Shown piece after piece: positions 61,471 to 64,000 of a DNA stretch of 64,000 nt (its first letter is position 1; every line of letters starts with the position of its first letter). The notes beneath the pieces were generated by a model. It was not told the origin of the DNA. It saw only the letters and a list, made by a program, of their open reading frames with translations, and did no database searches. The translations under genes and the position numbers were made by a program. The DNA comes from Molanna angustata (Eukaryota; Arthropoda; Insecta; Trichoptera; Molannidae), in assembly GCA_963576475.1 (NCBI GenBank), contig OY754970.1, forward strand, positions 35,683,947 to 35,747,946, read 5' to 3'.

Positions 61471-61967
61471 GCACACAGAGCAGTCCTTGCATCATGTAGC
61501 GATTACTTCCGTGCTATGTTTACCGATGCTATGTTGGAGTCTAAGCAGAGTGAGATATGCCTAAACGGTGTTACTGCTGAGGGCATGGATCTCTTGCTGG
61601 AGTATGCGTACACATCAAAACTCGCATTGAATTTGGCAAATATTCAAGACGTCCTATTGGCTGCGAGCCACGTCCAGGTTGTAGCTGTAGTGGAAGCTTG
61701 CTCAAACTACCTTCAATCTCAGTTGGATTTGGAAAACTGCGTCGACATTGTCACGATTGCGGAAATATATTCCTTGAATCAGCTCAGATTGAATGTGTAC
61801 AGATTGATGAGTGAACATCTACAAGAATTTTCAAATTCTAGCGAATTTTATAGGCTGGCACCACAACAGTTAGAGCATTTACTTGAATGCGATTTTCCTG
61901 TAGATTGTCCAGAAACAGAAGTGTTGAAAATTGTCTTAAGATGGCTGCGTTATCATAAAAATATTGG
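61471..61967 (+). CDS. KLHL26: Kelch-like protein (KLHL26-like), second coding exon: rest of BTB and most of BACK domain
   Basis: Acceptor TTTTAG ends at 61470 and the donor GTAAGT starts at 61968, so the exon is 497 bases (residues 55-219 plus two bases of codon 220). It begins with the BTB core (HRAVLASCSDYFRAMFTD), continues through LLLEYAYTS and the helical NIQDVLLAASHVQ segment that closes the BTB fold (about residue 125). It then enters BACK (ENCVDIVTIAEIYSL, then EVLKIVLRWLRYH). BTB mediates dimerisation and cullin-3 contact; BACK orients the kelch propeller. The frame is fully open with no stops, and base composition is more GC-rich than the flanking introns, as expected for a working exon. 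The intron before it (59473-61470) is almost entirely transposon-derived. Confidence 0.9.
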
Positions 61968-62533
61968 GTAAGTTAAGCTCTTTCAAATTGTTTAAAAATA
62001 ATGAATCTTTCAAATTGTTTAAAAATACTAAATAACGAGTTGTGGGTACTTGTACAGACTTTCTTGCAATACAAGTTACATACTTCACAAAGAATAAAGT
62101 GTACTTTTATTTTTAGTCAGTAAATGTTTGTGCATGTTTATGAAAGGTTTAAGTCTCTGCTAATGTTTCTCACATTTATTTCCTAAGCAGCCACTAGATG
62201 AATACTTTGAAAATTTTATAGCTGTATTTATATAATTTAATGCATAATAATTATTAAATACTATAAAAAATTCTTTTACTATGAATTGAGTGTAAAATAG
62301 CTTTTTAAAAATAAAATTCCTAGTGCAAATTTGTTGACCAAGAGCCAGCGACTTTACGTCGTATTGTAAAGGCTGATAATTTTTGGAAAAGGATACCACA
62401 GCAGGTATCACAAAGGATACAACAAAAATTGAATAATATTATGAACCCTGATTGGTGGCTTTCGGAGATAACTACCTTCTAAGTGTTGAAAATTGCTATT
62501 ATAACACGTCAAAATAGTATTATAGTATAAAGC

Positions 62534-62610
62534 AGGGCTCGACAAACTTTTGGGAAAAAGGGCCAGATTCAGAAATTCAAGGTGAACGACGGGCCGCAGA
62601 AGTGAAATAC
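62534..62610 (+). mobile_element. hAT-like element end
   Basis: CAGGGCTCGACAAACTTTTGGG...GGGCCAGATTC...GGGCCGCAGAAG resembles the CAGGGGTCGGCAAAC...GGGCCAGAT...GGGCCGCA ends of hAT transposons. Only one end seen. Confidence 0.5.
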
Positions 62611-62649
62611 CAACTTCACTCATAATACTTCTCAATTGTTTTATGTATA

Positions 62650-62806
62650 ACTATTAGAAATTATGTCTTTCATTTACAGACACTGATGGTGGAAAATCCC
62701 CAACACAAATTTAAAAATTTCAATAAAATGTCTCTTTAAAGGTGTCTGTAGGGGGGGTTTTCATCAACCAATGTGTCTGTAAATGGAAGACACAATTTCT
62801 AATAGT
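62650..62806. mobile_element. Small inverted-repeat MITE nested inside the large foldback element
   Basis: ACTATTAGAAATTATGTCTT at 62650 pairs with AAGACACAATTTCTAATAGT ending at 62806. Arms extend inward over ATTTACAGACA/TGTCTGTAAAT to GGAAAATCCCC/GGGGGGGTTTTC. Confidence 0.85.
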
Positions 62807-63205
62807 CTTCCGTAGTAAATATAAGAAAATCACGCTTTATACTATAACTGACATGTTAAAATAGCTATTTTCAATACTTTAAAAGCTGTTATCTCTGAGA
62901 GCTATCACTTCTCAGGGTTCATCATATCCAATTGTTGTTACCTACTGTGGTATTCTTTTACAGAAAAAATCAACCTTCATAATATTACGTAAATCTGGCA
63001 GTCGCTGGCTCTTGGTATATATTGGTAATGTTTAAAATGATGGTGGTCATTTTACTGATGGATTTTATATTTAATAAAAATTTCATAATTATATAAGGCG
63101 ATCAGCACTTTCATTTACTTTAATTTCAATTGAATAAAATAACTAAAGTGAAACAAAGTATTTTATACATGTAAATTAGTTGTTATGTGATATATTTTTT
63201 TGTAG

Positions 63206-63728
63206 ATATAAACAAAAATTAACCTACGCTATGAGGTTCCTTCGAAGAGTTCACTTTTCCGAGATGTCCAAGTGGGAGATTGAATCTGTTCTCCAAAAAT
63301 CGTTTGCGGGAGCCACACGACAAGACCAACAGATGTACTGTCAGATATTGAGAGACGCTTGTCGGCAGTTTAGTCTGAAAGCCTCCACGGTTCCGTCAAA
63401 CGACTGTAATTCGTTGATAAACTCGAGAGGTATGGAAATGGCCGTGGTGAAGATCGGTGGATTCGGAATCAGCGGTATAACCAATGAGGTGACATACTTT
63501 CTCCCAAGTAAGGGGAAATGGAAAAGGCTAACCACTATACCCCACGTGGAGCAATGTAACTTTGGGACTGCCGTGCTCGATAACGAACTGTATGTTGTTG
63601 GAGGATGTTTCAACCAATCGCTGCAAGAAAACATACATCCTTTCGGATTTATGTATAGTCCAAGATATGATAAATGGTCTACGATGGCTCCTATGCAGAG
63701 AGAAAGGTGTCGATTCTCTCTTAATGTG
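63206..63728 (+). CDS. KLHL26: Kelch-like protein (KLHL26-like), third coding exon: end of BACK and first kelch repeats (gene continues beyond window)
   Basis: Acceptor TTTGTAG ends at 63205. The first base completes a glycine codon split by the 1.24-kb intron, and reading continues YKQKLTYAMRFLRRVHF, the end of BACK. A linker with several Ser/Asn residues follows, then kelch sequence: a first blade with VVKIGGFG (about residue 304) and a KWKRL strand, then NELYVVGGC (about 349) and KWSTMAPMQRERCRFSLNV. The paired glycines and the Y...W spacing are kelch hallmarks. The exon ends in phase 0 at donor GTGAGT (63729). Family members usually have about 570-620 residues and six blades; 394 residues are visible, so about four blades must lie to the right. 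No frameshift or stop seen. Confidence 0.9.
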
Positions 63729-64000
63729 GTGAGTAATCTTTTTTGTTTTGATTGAGAAAATGCAGAATATAGAAGATAAGTATTTTAAAAAAGGAAGATG
63801 CAGTTGTTTGCTTTTTCAAATATAATTGTATATTCTTATCACTTTGTAAATACTATTTTACAGTAAATTTATTATTAATAAAGAAATAGAGAATCCAAAA
63901 ATTATATGAGAAATACCATTTATTATATTTCTTCTCTACTAAGAATCAAAGCTATGACATTGGCATACAGGTCAATGAATCACCACTTTACTAGAGCAGA
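63729..64000 (+). other. Start of KLHL intron 3, with a degenerate tRNA-like SINE at the window edge
   Basis: The donor GTGAGT opens an intron that runs off the window. From about 63930 the sequence TCTACTAAGAATCAAAGC...CAATGAATCACCACTTTACTAGAGC looks like the reverse complement of a decayed tRNA-type promoter head (B box then A box). It is cut by the window end. Confidence 0.4.

Larger units (their letters stand above)
62337..63016. mobile_element. Large foldback element with ~190-bp inverted arms in KLHL intron 2
   Basis: Left arm 62337-62533 (ACCAAGAGCCAGCGAC...TATAGTATAAAGC) and right arm 62833-63016 (GCTTTATACTATA...GTCGCTGGCTCTTGGT) are imperfect reverse complements along their length (for example GGATACCACAGCAGGTA versus TACCTACTGTGGTATTC). 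No ORF. The interior holds an hAT-like end and a second inverted repeat. Confidence 0.85.
61968..63205 (+). other. KLHL intron 2, containing a nested palindromic element
   Basis: Bounded by GTAAGT at 61968 and TTTGTAG ending at 63205. The centre (62337-63016) is an inverted repeat with arms of nearly 200 bp that encloses a second, smaller inverted repeat and the end of an hAT-type element. Both are described separately. Confidence 0.8.

Overview
The window is 64 kb of AT-rich eukaryotic nuclear DNA, almost certainly from a lepidopteran (moth or butterfly). The evidence is the very frequent GTAGGTACCTAC-type tracts, RTE-type retroposons ending in (ATGGTATG)n, tRNA-derived SINEs, a Helitron end typical of Lepidoptera, and split genes with GT-AG introns. 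There are no bacterial-style operons. Most of the window is intergenic or intronic DNA made of nested mobile elements; only the last 10 kb holds recognisable host coding exons. No tRNA, rRNA or CRISPR locus was seen; tRNA-like sequences are SINE heads. Host genes: (1) 54350-54475 on the minus strand is the first coding exon of an NRBP/Madm pseudokinase gene. The rest of it should lie at lower coordinates and was not found. (2) 59311-63728 on the plus strand holds three coding exons of a BTB-BACK-Kelch (KLHL26-like) protein, 394 residues, open at the right edge of the window. The two genes are head to head about 4.8 kb apart. Layout: 1-4475 is a cluster of four copies of a ~1.04 kb non-autonomous Helitron-like element with the marks of the Helentron/DINE-1/HINE group (called H1 here). 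5.3-9.5 kb holds SINEs, two Helitron 3' ends and an 860-bp palindrome with long (TA)n tracts on both sides. 9730-12028 is a 15-copy, 153-bp satellite. 12-29 kb is mostly unassigned AT-rich DNA with MITEs (one hAT-type with a perfect 8-bp TSD, and two foldback elements), SINEs and reverse-transcriptase (RT) remnants. 29-46 kb is dense in 5'-truncated non-LTR retrotransposons (RTE, Jockey/CR1-like), several with clear target-site duplications, plus a heavily nested H1 copy at 35.0-36.5 kb. 46-54 kb is largely unassigned with a few SINEs and a minisatellite. 54-64 kb holds the two host genes, a decayed RTE copy between them, and KLHL introns packed with transposons: two inverted H1 copies with two retroposon insertions in intron 1, and a palindrome-in-palindrome in intron 2. 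No multi-gene pathway is encoded. The interest lies in how the repeats are built, especially H1 (tandem arrays, an embedded RTE-like 3' tail), the (TA)n-bounded palindrome and the satellite. All assignments come from reading the sequence and from knowledge of the families; no database search was run.
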